A stretch of 64,000 nt of DNA from the NCBI GenBank assembly GCA_022749755.1, contig CM040440.1, forward strand, positions 22,493,269 to 22,557,268, read 5' to 3'. This stretch comes from Azadirachta indica (taxonomy: Eukaryota; Streptophyta; Magnoliopsida; Sapindales; Meliaceae). The translations under genes and the position numbers were made by a program. Positions 49,696 through 62,647 of the stretch are shown here, piece after piece (within the stretch, counting starts at the first letter, position 1; each line of letters begins with the position of its first letter). Below the pieces are notes generated by a model, which did no database searches, was not told where the DNA came from, and worked only from the letters and a program-made list of their open reading frames with translations.

Positions 49696-50505
49696 ATGTT
49701 TCGAGAAAATATTTCAGAATCGGATTCGGCTCTTTTGGAGTCAGTCCGCCATCACCTACTTGATGAGGAATTTGAGTTGGGTGATATTTCCACAAAACTA
49801 CCGTTACAAAATAATAATTTCTCGGAATGGGATTTTGATGTTCTTCAAAATCTTTTCGACAATGACTTTGACATTCTCACGTCATTGCCTTTACAAACAA
49901 ACCGTAGTGATATTGGAACCCTGACCCTGTGTTCTTCACCAACTTCGAGTTTCAGCAGTTTCTTGGTAGCAGACAAATTCTTGGATGATTTTGTTCCATC
50001 ACCCGTGAGTAACACCAACTCCTATGACCAGGTGGCTCACAAACCTAATTTACACGACGCCGTTAACGTGGGATGGATTTCGTTTGATCCAATGAAGCCA
50101 ACCGAAACCACCCATGATACGCCAAACCAGACGGCTGCAGCGAAACCGAAGGTGGTTCATTACAGGGGCGTCAGGACAAGGCCGTGGGGGAAATATGCGG
50201 CGGAGATAAGAGATCCCAAGAAGAATGGCGCACGAGTTTGGCTTGGAACTTATGATACGCCTGAGGGTGCAGCTTTAGCTTATGATAAAGCTGCTTTTGA
50301 CATGCGCGGTCCAAAGGCTAAGCTTAATTTTCCTCACCTACTTGGCAAAGTTCATTTTAAGCCTGTTGGTGTTACCAATAAGCGTAGTTCTGCGGAGCCT
50401 TCTTTTTCTTCTTCTTCTTCCTCATCTTCGTCGTCAACCACGACGCAAGAAGAAACTCCCAAGCCTAAGCGGAGAAAGACTGCCGGGACAACCTCATCTC
50501 AGTAG
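49696..50505 (+). CDS. ERF transcription factor, group IX (ERF1A/ERF2-like), cluster copy 3
   Basis: Intronless 269-aa AP2/ERF protein, close paralogue of the 38055 gene. N-terminal [18 protein letters not shown] is the ERF1A/ERF2-type motif; the acidic stretch [20 protein letters not shown] (41-60) parallels the relative and is a probable activation region. AP2 domain is about residues 156-213: [46 protein letters not shown], with the usual Ala at the position changed to Val in the paralogue. It is followed by [16 protein letters not shown], a run of about ten Ser (236-247) and the basic PKPKRRK (256-261, probable NLS). Differences from the paralogue lie mostly in the linker before AP2 and in the tail. 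Expected to bind GCC boxes in ethylene/jasmonate signalling (family knowledge). Confidence 0.95.
   Translation: MFRENISESDSALLESVRHHLLDEEFELGDISTKLPLQNNNFSEWDFDVLQNLFDNDFDILTSLPLQTNRSDIGTLTLCSSPTSSFSSFLVADKFLDDFVPSPVSNTNSYDQVAHKPNLHDAVNVGWISFDPMKPTETTHDTPNQTAAAKPKVVHYRGVRTRPWGKYAAEIRDPKKNGARVWLGTYDTPEGAALAYDKAAFDMRGPKAKLNFPHLLGKVHFKPVGVTNKRSSAEPSFSSSSSSSSSSTTTQEETPKPKRRKTAGTTSSQ
50403..50440 (+). repeat. in-frame TCT/TCA/TCG serine-codon repeat in the 49696 ERF gene
   Basis: A (TCT)n-rich trinucleotide run encodes the poly-Ser stretch after the AP2 domain. Such coding microsatellites often vary in length; the paralogue has a shorter, cysteine-interrupted version. Confidence 0.85.
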
Positions 50506-53500
50506 TCCTTTATTAATTAAGAAAACCTGGTCGGAAAGCAATACGTAGCCAGCTATCTGCAACTGATCATGATTGTATGTCAGCCGGATTAAATATCTAA
50601 TGCAAGTTATTAATTATTCTATAATTAGTAGAGTAAGCTTCAATATAAGTTGCAAAATTAATTAATATGTTCTTTCTGTCGGAAAATTAATATTCTATTT
50701 CTGTATCCGGATCAGGCTCCCAATTAGATATGGTTTAATCTTATATTATTTATATTATCGTGGTTCCGCACTTCTTTTGTTTTCTCCATTGTTAATCAAC
50801 ATTCTCTTATTTGATATTTAGAATTTATATGTCACCCCAGCTGGTCATGTTAATTAGAACACACTTAATGATTTGGTTGTTAATTAGGGTATATATTGTT
50901 CCTAATATTGGGAGTTATATAAGGCTCCAAAACTTCTTTTAGATGTTTTGGAGAATTTAATTATATCCGCCCATTTATTAATTCGTTATCTTTATAATTA
51001 ACCTTAATTTGTACATACATATATAATTAATTTGGGATATATAAATATATATATATACACATATAATTCAAGCTAGCTAGCTAGGAAAACAGAAATTTTG
51101 GAGGCGACAATTAATGAAATAAAAACATAATAATTAAATTCCAAACACTCTAAGAATGTTATAACTCTCGCATGTTGTTGTTAATGTTATATCTTTATGA
51201 ACTGAAATTCATAAAAGAAAAAGAATATATATATATATATATGTATATATATTTTGCACGTATACGAAAGAAAAATGAACAAATAAAAAAAAAATAACAC
51301 GATTTTAGTGTGCTACTAGAAACGAGACACAAAAGGAAAATTGCTCACTAAGCTGTGTAGTGGCTAGTAAGTAATGTAAAACGACAACAGTAACAGTAAA
51401 ATTACCAGCAGGTTGTCAAATTTCTGTAACAATGGAAACAGATGGGACCTGCACACACAACGAAACAGGCAATACGGTAACCTATAAGACCTAGTGATTC
51501 GAATCTCATCAGAGAACACAGAGAAGCAGAATAGTGAATGTTGCCCGTGATTCTATCCCATAAGAAAGGAAGGTGGCAATTAAATAATGCGTATATTAGT
51601 TTTTTTTTTTTTTGGAAAACTAATGCGTATATTAGTTTACTTTTGTAAACTTACGCTCGAGTTTATATTTTTGTTTTAATTTAATTTAATGGATTATAAA
51701 AAAAACCTTAACAAGATTGGGAAAGTAGTAGTTACGAGACACGTGTGGATCATTGAATGGACCACAAATGGGACCATTTATATATATATATATATATATC
51801 AGACAGCGAAGACAAAGATTGTCTAAATTAATTAATAAAGTAATTAAAGTTTATCAAACATTGGCGCCACTAGTCGCTCCATCACCTGTTTTATCTATTT
51901 TTTGTTTTAAATGTATTAATGTCACTAAAAGGAGTACTTTTCCAAAACAATAATAATAATAATAATAAATAATTTGATGACATAAAATTTTCAAAAAGAG
52001 TGGGCAACACAAGAGTACAAAGCATTAAATAATTTATTCATCCTGTGCCTCAATTTTTTGACATCCAGGGAGACATTTGTCAGAAAGTTTTTGCACGGTG
52101 ACATTGTGATGCGTTATGTCTGAAAAACAAGAACACAGTTGCAAATAATGTTGCAACTTCATTATTTGCTTAATCTTATATCCCTAGCTAGCTACCCATC
52201 TTCAATGGGACGAACTATTAATCCTCATTTCAGATCAGGACTCAGTACTCAAGGAGGGGCCGATGAGTTGGACTTTTAAATATTATTTATTGTGCAATTT
52301 TCATTTTCTAAATCAATATAATCTCTCTTAAATCTTTTTTTTTTTCAAATGATTAATTATAATATATCCATATAGGAAACTAATTACTCTCCATTACCTC
52401 TTTAGTTTTTATTCTAATTAAAGTCTAAATATAATTAATTTCAATCATTGAGATGTTTTAAAAGCCTCTCTTTTTTTTAACTTAATATTAAAAACTTGGT
52501 AATTATATTTGAATAAAAGAAGTTAAAATTTTTAACTTAACATTGAATTAAAATATTTTTATAAAATTCATTCATTTTCTTATATATAAAATTTATATTA
52601 TTTATTTATAAAGATATAATAATTAAAAATATTAATTCTTAGATATTGACAGAGTAAACAAAAAAAAAAAATATTAATTAGAATCACTTATAAGTAAAAT
52701 TATTAATTATTTGATATTGACAGGGTAAACAAAAAAATATATATTAATTAGAATCATTTGAATTTTTATAATCCAAAATTATTTCATATTTTAATTAGAT
52801 TCATTTAGATTTCGAATATGAGAACAAACAAATCCTTAAATGAAATCATTTTAAATGTATGCCGGCCATGGATGTGATGATGACACTAGCTAGCTTGTCA
52901 AAAAATTTGAATTTGAGTGTTTTTTTAGATTTTAGAACAAACAAGTCTGATAATAACGGAATTTTGAGTATGTTTTAAATAAGAAAAGTTTATGATCAAA
53001 GAAAGAAATTTTAAAAAAAAAAAAGACAAATATTCTTTATTTTGGTTGCAAATTTTTCAATATTGTTAGACGTCTTTTAATTATTTACTACAAATAGTAT
53101 AAATTAATTGAAAAAGGGCGCTGTTATCATGAGAAACAAACAATTAATTAATTAATATATTATTTATGAATGAATTAAAAGATAATGTCGGCACTAAGTT
53201 ATATATGATGCAACAAATGAAAAACACGTGATTGCGCCTCGCCAGCAGTACAGACACAGCAGTGATGTTTCATGCTTATAATGCCAAGAAAAATACAATA
53301 ACAATTAAAATAAATTTAGAAAAAGTTAAAATGTCTGCGATTATTTGTCGTGTTTTTTCATTCGCATCCCAATAATCTCTTTATCAGTCGGCCCACTTCA
53401 CTGCACAACACAAAAGGACATGTGATAGGACTCACGAGTGTGTCCGTCTGAGTATATTATTCCAAGCACTAATCCTGTATATGGAATGGAGTTAAGACAC

Positions 53501-53800
53501 ATAAATTTATAATTGATAATGTTTTATTTTTTTTCTTCACTACTGTAAATTTAAATAAAATTCATGTAAATACATTATTATAAAAAAAAAAATCTCAAGT
53601 ATAGAATTGTTTAATTATTTTTATTCTCCGATGCTTCAGCTGTTTTTGGGTGACGGATAAGTGGGGTAATTTCCCATTAATTCCAAACAGAGGTTGAAAT
53701 AACGCCGTCAATGAAGGAGGAATGATTTTGGTTTCATGTAAAACAGAATTGAAAATGACGGGAGTACACCTCAAATACAGTAGAAAATTAAAAAAAAAAA
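50506..53800. other. gene-free intergenic DNA after the last ERF gene
   Basis: Starts with the 3' UTR of the 49696 gene. Contains (TA)n runs near 51045, 51225 and 51780-51800 and a diverged tandem duplication at 52630-52760. No gene recognised. Confidence 0.5.
52630..52760. repeat. tandem duplication, ~70-base period
   Basis: Both units contain gatattgacag(a/g)gtaaac, an A-rich run and attaattagaatca in the same order; unit 1 about 52630-52690 and unit 2 about 52701-52760. Confidence 0.8.
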
Positions 53801-53804
53801 AAAG

Positions 53805-54115
53805 AGAATTAGAAAAGGCGGCGGCTGCATGCACGTGAGACTCTCGCGAGGGGGTGCATTAATTATAGGGTTCCGTCGGTGAAGTGATGCGGTTGGCGAC
53901 GGCGCAGTGAAAAAGAAAAAAGAAAAGGAAAAATAAAATGACCCCACGCCACGCGCCGGCACGAGGTACTACCCCGTAAGGCACAGAGTTGGTCCACGAG
54001 GAAATGAATCAAGTCAAGAATCTCCGGATTGAGGGAAAGCGGAGGAGGAGGTGGAAGAGAGACAAGTATCGGGCGGCGGCTAAAAGCCAGGTTGGAAATG
54101 GAACCCACAGAGAGA
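53805..54115. other. G+C-richer island of unknown nature
   Basis: This stretch stands out from the AT-rich surroundings by many CG dinucleotides and purine/pyrimidine triplets such as gcggcgg and ggaggagg. The minus strand could encode an 81-aa Pro-rich frame (54108-53863), which I do not recognise. Its left part (ggcggcggctgcatgcacg, then ctctcgcgaggg) vaguely resembles the start of ERF relic 2, so a third, more eroded ERF relic is possible but weakly supported. It may also be a promoter or first-exon remnant. Confidence 0.35.
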
Positions 54116-55100
54116 TTTGTCCTGAAAATCTCCGCTTGTACGTGACATAATGAAATATCACTGTCTACTTATGTAACGACAACAACTTTTTATTTTTTTT
54201 ATTTTTTTTATTTTTTAAGATCGATCAATATAAAGTTGTAAATTTTGCTCGCTCGTATCTGGACTAGACATGATCACTTGTGCATTAACAGTTTTTTAAT
54301 CAATTTTTTTTTTCTTTTTGATTCGGTAAGATTTGTTTCACGATCACGCATATTATGACATTTGTTGCGTTTTCCTTGATTAAAGTAGCTTTAGGCTTTA
54401 GGGTTTAATTAATCAATTCAAGATTTTTTTTTTCCATTTTAAGGCTTACGTATATGTATGTATATATACATATGAATAATGTTGGCGAAGGGGAGAGACA
54501 AATGAGAGAAAAAGCTTCGAGTTTCCCATCAACATTATTTAAGGAAAAGATAAGAACCTCTAGATTATATTATATTGTATTAGATATAACGACAATAACA
54601 TTAATTAGCTACATAACGGTTTCATGATAAAAAAGATAAATATTGCTGATGTGGACCAGCAACTAGCACGTTAGATAACCATCAATTAGTATAGACAAAA
54701 AAGAAAAAAAAAAAAAAAAGAAAATGATGCGGTATAGATGGATTGATTGATTAATAAAGGAACGAATATTTGACAACGACAGGAGTGAAAAAAATAATAG
54801 TAATTTAATACAAGAAGCATTCACGTGAAGACTACATGTGCTTTCTCAATCAATGCTTGCAGTACATAGGCCATGCATGTTTCACGCACGAACTAACATT
54901 AATAATTGTAGAGGAGAGGAGAAACTCTATCATTGATCGTACGAACTATTTTATTTAGTTGTTTTCTATGATATTAAATTATATACATATATTAATTTTA
55001 TCTGACATCTAACGGTATTACAAGTAACTCAATTAATCCCTAGCTCTCTAGAACGAAATTTAAATATATAACCTAATTAATATTATATATATACATATTA

Positions 55101-55122
55101 TAGTGTTAGTGTTAGTGTTAGT
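55101..55122. repeat. (TTAGTG)n short tandem repeat
   Basis: About 3.7 units of the hexamer ttagtg. Confidence 0.85.
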
Positions 55123-55412
55123 TGTGTGCGTTTCAATTTTAGTGGCTGATGGAATGAAACCCATCATTTTTAAGCCTGACGTGGACGTGGTTGAGTAGAG
55201 GACGCGCAAGATATAAAGTGTCACTTTATTTTGCTTTGGATTCTCTCGCTCTCGAACTATTTTCTAATTTCACTGTTATTGTTTGCACACCGCTGTCTTG
55301 TGATGAAATAACTACTCCATCTGTTGTCTTATACGTGAACAGACGTTGATTGTTCATCGCCCACTTACTATTCATCGATGGAAGGAACAGCTAGCTACGT
55401 ACTTCCTCTCCA

Positions 55413-55438
55413 TAATCAATAATCAATAATCAATAATC
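55413..55438. repeat. (AATCAAT)n short tandem repeat
   Basis: About 3.5 units of the heptamer aatcaat. Confidence 0.85.
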
Positions 55439-56215
55439 TTACAATATTGAGAACGATGATTAGACAGCTCCGTGTAGCGCGCACACACACACATATATAC
55501 AAGTATAAGTTTTCTTTTCTTTAATTTCATAAAGTAGCATAATCATTTGATTTTGATTTTCTTTTTCTTTTCTAATGTTGTCAATTAGTCGAGTTACGAC
55601 ATTGTTGATGAATCGATGATAATGATATGCAGCCAGCAGCCTTTTGCCAAATGCGTGCATACGTTCGTGATCATATATATATGCTAATTTAGTTTAATTA
55701 ATTAATTAATTGATTTCTATCATCCAACCAAAATTATAACTGACCCAGCCTGCTTGCTTAATTTGTGCAAAGTAATCACAAGTCTCAATCAAAAATATGT
55801 CACTTCAGTTACATTTGTATTAAGAAAACTTAAATGCTTAATTACTAATAATTGAGAATATCTACCCATAACAATCCTAATTAATGTTATATATTGAACA
55901 ATTTTTAACCTAATTAATTAAACATTATTGAAATCTTTATTGTATATCACTAATAACAAGTATGAGATGATTCATTAAAATTATGTAATCTATTTTAAAA
56001 TTTTTTCAGTTATCATAATGTGAATTTCTTTATAAATATATATATATATATATATATATAAGTAAAGTTTCTAATTTCTACGAGATGATAACATGATGTT
56101 GTTTCTTCTCTTCTAATGATGTGAGAGTTTTCTGCGATTGGAATCAAGAAGTGAGACAAAAGCAAAAAAAACAAACAACCAAACAAAATAACTACTCAAG
56201 CTTCAATATATTCAT

Positions 56216-56247
<32 letters not shown>

Positions 56248-56814
56248 TGTTTAAAAAAATTATTAGTATATAAATATATTGATAGCATTAATTCGACTTT
56301 TTTTATTGCCCTTCATAGAGAGTCTCAAAATCGATTTTTTTTAAAAAAACATTAGTAGAGAAATAAATTCCTTATATATATATATATTAATTATGAAATA
56401 CAAATTGATGTGATACAATAAGATTATTTATTATGTGATCTATATTATTTTATTTTTTAAAAATTTTATATTTTTATCAATAAGAACTATATTTTTAAGT
56501 ATAATTTGTAATAACAATTTGTATATTGAAAAAAAATTATATATATAACTAAAAAGATATTGAAAAATTATGACTTTGGCATCGGACAACGTTTTTGCTT
56601 TGTATTCATATTCATGCCTTGGTAATTAGGTTGAGTGATTGATTTTTATAAAATAAAAAAATGTGTATGTTAAACTTGTGATAATAATAGTTTATGAATT
56701 GATAAGATAAATCATAAAACAAAAAAGTAAACACAATAATGACATTAGTATATTACTTAGAAAAATGCTACATATAAAAATTTACAATAAAATATAAATT
56801 GTGTGTGCGTTGTA

Positions 56815-56816
<2 letters not shown>

Positions 56817-56851
<35 letters not shown>
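56817..56851. repeat. (TG)n microsatellite
   Basis: About 17 uninterrupted GT dinucleotides, preceded by shorter interrupted TG runs from 56801. Confidence 0.96.
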
Positions 56852-56854
<3 letters not shown>

Positions 56855-58698
56855 AGATGACATTACTAAATTGATAAGTTATAGACAAATTAATGCCGGC
56901 CGGAATGAATTAAGCTACCAAATTAAAGAATTCTAACCCTAACAACTCTAGGAATTAATAAGAAATTAGCTAGGTGATGCAATAATATGAAAAGGCCCAG
57001 GCCCAAGAAGCACGCAGCAAATAGAAGACAAGTCCGTCTCTTTCGTCCGAATAGACCCATACCCAAAACAAACAGGTCTCAGGCAAATACAAAATTCCAT
57101 AAAATAAGTCAAGTTTAGAAGGATTTTTTTTTTTTAATAAAAATAAAATGAAAAGCCGAAGATATATATTAATTGTAGATAACTGATAGAAAATAATTTA
57201 TAATTTGGCAAAGGAATTAAAAACAAAAAAACTATAAGATGCTACAAATTATTCCAGACGCCACACGGAATGAGGCAGTTGGATACCTTTGCGCATTTTA
57301 AATAAGATTTAAGGCAGACGAGACGATAAAACCGTAAGGGGTCATGACGAATATGTCGACAATATATAATTAAACTAAATTAGGAACATTGGCTATACAC
57401 GAAACTGGAAATTCTTTTAGTACTGTTCGGAATCATGGAAAAGTGACAAGCAAACTCTGAGACCGCCTATCTGTATCTGTTCTGCTTTAATTACACGGGT
57501 TTTTGGTGCTTTCCTCAACGACAAGTTGCATGGCTCACCTCTCTACGTTAATACGTATTCTGTTACCTAACGTTGGTAATATAGCCTAAACAATGATCAA
57601 TTAATACGTATTTTTTGTTGGGGGTGGAGGGGGAGAGGAGGCTAAGAAAATCCATCGAAAAAACCAAGCAAAGCTTGCTAATTCAATTAATTAATGTATG
57701 AGGTTAGCCACCGGCCACCCACTTAACAAAATAATCTCTTTCTTTTTCTGTCCAACCATGTGATCATAGCTACAGGAATGATTTTCAGAAATTCCACTCC
57801 ATGCAGGCATGGGCGTCGTTCAGTTAAGCGTCTCTTACGACTAAACGGTGGCACTGATCATAACTTTTCCTTGTTATTTTCCATGATTCCAAACACCCCT
57901 CCCTCTTAACACCAACAAAATTTCCATTTCATTGCCTGTTTTACTCGTCTCCGTTAATAGACAAAACGCAGCGCAATGGGACCTCTTTTTATTCATTTAT
58001 TTATTTTATTTTATTTATTAGTTATAAACCTCTTACATATTCCTTCAAAACTTGACTTGAAATTCATGGCACATATATTTGTTTGTTTCCATTTACCATT
58101 TACCAAGAAGATTTTCTATTGTTCTCTACGACACGACTTAGATTTCAATGGCATGGTGTCTATAATTCGGACAAAGAATGTGGACTACCTGGCTCTCCCA
58201 GGCTCTAACCTTTTTGGGCCTCAGCCCTTTTCCCTTTTCTTAATTACATTTTCCACATATATATACATATATATATATATATATAATATTGTAGCCAAAT
58301 TCGGAATTAACCATCATATGCTGGCGAAACGATAAGATATCTTGTCTTTAACACGCACATGCAATTGGGTCCATGCAAGAACTCATTTACTTGTTATTGT
58401 TATGTATTTATTTATTTATTTATTTTTAATTAAAAGTGTCATCATTCTATGAAAATTCACTGACCCATACATACTGCAACTTTTTGATGGGATGATCACA
58501 TGATTCACGCACATATATAGAAAATTTTATTTGTCTATTTTCAGTTTGTCAGAATTTATTTATTAATATGTGTACAGCTTTACTTGTTTTATTGTTGGTC
58601 CATTCAGCATTATTACATCAAAACATATCAGGATCATACAACGGTTCTTAATTAATATATTACATAAAAAAATAACATAATATAATTAAACATATATT

Positions 58699-58721
58699 AT
58701 TATTATTATTATTATTATTAT
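58699..58721. repeat. (ATT)n microsatellite followed by T-tract
   Basis: About 8 ATT units, then about 10 T. Confidence 0.92.
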
Positions 58722-61034
58722 TTTTTTTTTCTGGTAACTAATTGAGGGTGATTAATTTTTACCCAATTCAAATTTTAGTAAATCTGTGAGAACTTTGTAT
58801 CGAATGATTTGTTGTGGAGGGGAGAATGGAGATTTCCTCGACGTTATTTGTTTATAACATATATTGTTTTATCGTTTTTCTTAACCCTTTGTTTATTAAG
58901 TTCCATTCATTTAATTAGCTACGCTTGTATCATAATTTGATTTGGTATGACTTTGATATTGTTGTGTAACATATTTATTCTCCTCACATTTTTTACCACG
59001 CACTGAAGAATTTTTGATTAAATGGTTATAATATATTTATTATGTTTTTTGAAATCAAATTGATATTCACGAATTTGATGGTGTAAAAACAGGTATTTCT
59101 TTAAATTAGTGTCCTTATCTATGGACAAAATATGTATATTAATTCTGATCTCGTCTGTAAGTTAAAAAAGAAAATAAGTACAATTAATATATAATTAATA
59201 CTCAGAACGAAGTTAAAATTTCGTGCATGCAATGTATTATAGAAACTATAATAATATTCTTTTATCTTCTCTTTTGCGCACGCACACACACACACATAAA
59301 TATATATATAATTGCTGATATTTTATCGGCTTTAAATTGTCCACCATTTTTGAAAATTTGGACACACGAAGAAGTTATTTTTAATATTGTACGTGATATA
59401 TGTTAAAAGATAAATAAACAAATGCTATTCTTTTCATTTTTTTATTTATATAAAAATTAATGGTACTGGCATGGTTTTTTTTAATTATTTACAACGTATA
59501 ATTGCTTGTAAGTGTTCGTGGTACGTAAAACAATTATTCTTTAAAATTTTCAATGAATAAATCATGTAGTTGGGGTTATTTGTTCTCGCCAAATTTCTAG
59601 TTAATCCATTTGCATTGCTCATATTTATATTTTTATCGCTATAATTTTATACAATTTTCAACTATTGAATCATTTTAATATTTATAATTAAATTTAATAT
59701 GTATAATTAGTTAATATATATAGAAAATATAATAATCTTCAATGTAAATTAATTAATCTAACAATTTAAAAATGAGTTGTTCTATTTACAACTTAAAATA
59801 TATAATTTGAGCACTATTTTTCACTTGCAAATCCATTAATAAAATTTAAAAATTTTGTTTTTAGTTAACACACCATAATAAATGTCAAAATAGTCCTAAA
59901 TTAAATCTAATCTCTCTAGTACATATTTTATAGTACACATAAAAATATTCATTACATCTAATATTATTTTTTAATTAAATAAAAATGGACTCAAATTTTA
60001 AAAATAAAAGAATCTATGATAACAAAAAATAGAAACCTAATTCAATAATTAAAAATTATTTTGTATTTATAGTTTGTTTGTACTTCATTGACAAAAGGTA
60101 TTTGTATCAATTACACAATTTATTTGCATAAAGGAATAAAGTAAAATTTGATCGTTCTTTCGAGTTAGTTTGCTATAAAATTCTCTTTATATATATATAT
60201 ATATAATATATATAGTATCTTGTTTAACGTTTGTTCGCATTTTTTTAAAAAATTTTAAAAATAAATACTTATTTTAAAAAATGAAAATGACTGAATTTTA
60301 AAATTTAGTAGAACATTAATAAGTTTTCTTCTAAATAGGTGGTGTTATTAGTAATGTTGTTTAATTTATTTATGTTGATTGCTGTTAATAATAAATTAGA
60401 TTATGGGTATTTTGTAGTAAAATTTTTAGTAAAATATAGGCACTCGAAGTGTGTGTGTATATATATATATATGTATATATATAGTAATTTGGATCAATTC
60501 ATTCTGACGATGGAATAATAGTAGTTGCCTCTTTTTATTAATTTTATTATTTGCTTTAAGTTTTAAAGTAATACGAATATTTTGAAGACCTAAAATTTGT
60601 GTACGAAAATTGAAGATCTCAATTGATATATGATAATATATCAGTCGATATTTTAATTAAATATATATTATCGATTTCACAAGTACGGAAATTTTGACTA
60701 TTAAATAAAGTTAATTATTAGGTGATCTTTTTGCATCAAAAAAGTATCTAAGCAAATTTAAAAAATAACGTTTAAATATACATATAGAAATTAAAAAGTC
60801 AAGATTTAACTACTCGGCAATACGAAAAATAAAAGCTCATCAATTCACATGCATCCACGCATGCACGTACAATTACAAATTGATAATGAGCCAATTAACA
60901 GTAATTTTGATATTAATTTGCTAGCCAGCTTTGAACATCCAAATTTCATTATTCATTCATTTCTAAAACTGATCGCTTGATTTCATCGGTCGTTCTTAAT
61001 TAATTAATTAATTAGCTAGCCTTAGAAACATTAA

Positions 61035-61458
61035 GTGTCCGTTTGATTTGACTTTTTCATTAGTCAAAAAGACTTTTTTAATGATAAAAATTTTTTTCAA
61101 ATTTTTTAATGTCATTTGGTTCACAATGAAAAAGAGTTTTTGAAAATTAAAAAAGTTATTTTTCTTCTATTGGAAAAAAGCCTAAAATTTGGGCTTTTGA
61201 CAGTAGAACTTCTCCATCTTTTTTAAAAGATAAAATTGTCTAAAATACCCTTATTTTATTTTAAAAATTTTACGTTATTTCTTTAAAATAAAACATTAAA
61301 AATTTATCTATTAAAGTAATTACTTAAATTTTCTCAAAAGTCATGTGTGATAACCAAACGATTAATAAATTTTTGTTAAAAACTCTACTCATAAAAATTT
61401 TACGGGTAAAAGCTCTACTTTAAAAAACTCTATTTGAAAAATTATACCAAACAGACCC
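61035..61458. mobile_element. Harbinger/Tourist-like MITE (about 424 bp)
   Basis: The left terminus gtgtccgtttgatttgac and the reverse complement of the right terminus gggtctgtttggtataat form imperfect terminal inverted repeats. Both ends are flanked by TAA (61032-61034 and 61459-61461), the 3-base target-site duplication typical of PIF/Harbinger elements. The interior has no coding capacity. Related phrases cttagaaacatt occur just left (61021) and right (61472, 61498) of it, so it landed in or near a short local repeat. Confidence 0.75.
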
Positions 61459-62647
61459 TAAGTCAATCTAGCTTTAGAAACATTCAGTCGATCTAGTCTT
61501 AGAAACATTAATTAGCATTAATATTAATTTATATTTGGTTGGATGATAGAAATTAAACTGCAGATTAATCATGCATTTGGCGATCGAGCTAGGCTGCGTC
61601 AATTTCACATATAATAAATTGTCATCATCAATTCTAGCTTTCCCAACTATATACATACATATATTAAAAAAAAAAAAACTATATACATACATTATAAAGG
61701 AATAATATTTATATTTGCTCCTTCATATTTTTTTTAAAAAATTTTGGATGAAAGTGAAAAATTTAACTCACGAAACACTAACCCATTGTCCCTTACTGTT
61801 ACTCAAATTCAAGATGATTTAAGAGTGTTAAGCGTACTCTAAACTATCTGAGTTATACCCGAAAAACTAAGTCTATCATATATAATTAAGTAACTTCCCA
61901 TTAATCATGTTCTTATTTATTTAGAAAATTAATTTTCTGTGCTTTATAAAAATATATATTCTCATCCCAAAGGGATGTTCTGTTAGAAATTTTTTTAATT
62001 AATGTAGTTGAAACTATATATGCGCATTGCCATTGGTTATATATGCTCTAGCCAGCTTCAAATAATTTTGGCACATATTCTCGTTCACTACTTGCGCATG
62101 AAAACTTGAGTATGTACATAATTGCAATTTCTGTACTATATATATTTAATTTGGATTTTTAAATTTAATGTGAAACCGTATTGCATTTTTTGCATACAAA
62201 TTAAATAACATAGTTTTACAACAAAATAATACTGTATATATAAACTCCATACGGACAGCTTAATTTGTTTCACAGAAATTAAATCTGTGTTTCATTTTGT
62301 ATAATACGATAATGCTGCGAAATGCACTATAAATTAATGCTACTGATAAAAAAAATTAAATGAACTTGGACCATGTATGTATAAAATTAACTTTTTCTCC
62401 ATGAAAGCTTAAACAAGGCCAATAAATTATTAAATGCCACCGTATAAGCATCCAAACACAAGTCATCTTATGTGGACGTACTGTAAAAACACATTATGAA
62501 AACCCAAGTCATCCAAACCCTAAGGCTAAGCTTCCTTTCTTTCTGTCAATAATATATTTTGTTTAATTTTCAATTTTCTAGAAAAAAAAAAAAGCTATGT
62601 CACATGAAATACATGTTACTTCACTTTTTAATTTTATGCTAAATTTA
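61459..62647. other. intergenic DNA between two MITE-like elements
   Basis: No gene recognised. The block at about 61730-61865 resembles 39717-39835 and may be a dispersed repeat; otherwise AT-rich, featureless sequence. Confidence 0.4.

Larger units (their letters stand above)
54116..61034. other. gene-free AT-rich intergenic DNA
   Basis: Nearly 7 kb without a recognisable gene. Includes the hexamer repeat (TTAGTG)n at 55101-55122, a heptamer repeat (AATCAAT)n at 55413-55438, (TA)n runs near 56035, (CA)n(TA)n near 56216-56247, (TG)n at 56817-56851, (TTTA)n near 58407 and (ATT)n at 58699-58721. The 119-aa open frame at 57976-58335 is rich in Ile/Tyr/Phe from TA repeats and resembles nothing known to me. 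Confidence 0.5.

Noticed and set aside
53863..54108. 81-aa Pro-rich minus-strand frame as a gene
   Set aside because: No family match, no partner exons seen; kept only as part of an unexplained G+C-richer island.
57976..58335. 119-aa open frame on the plus strand
   Set aside because: Composition driven by AT-rich and TA-repeat DNA (Ile-Tyr run at the end); no recognisable domain or promoter.
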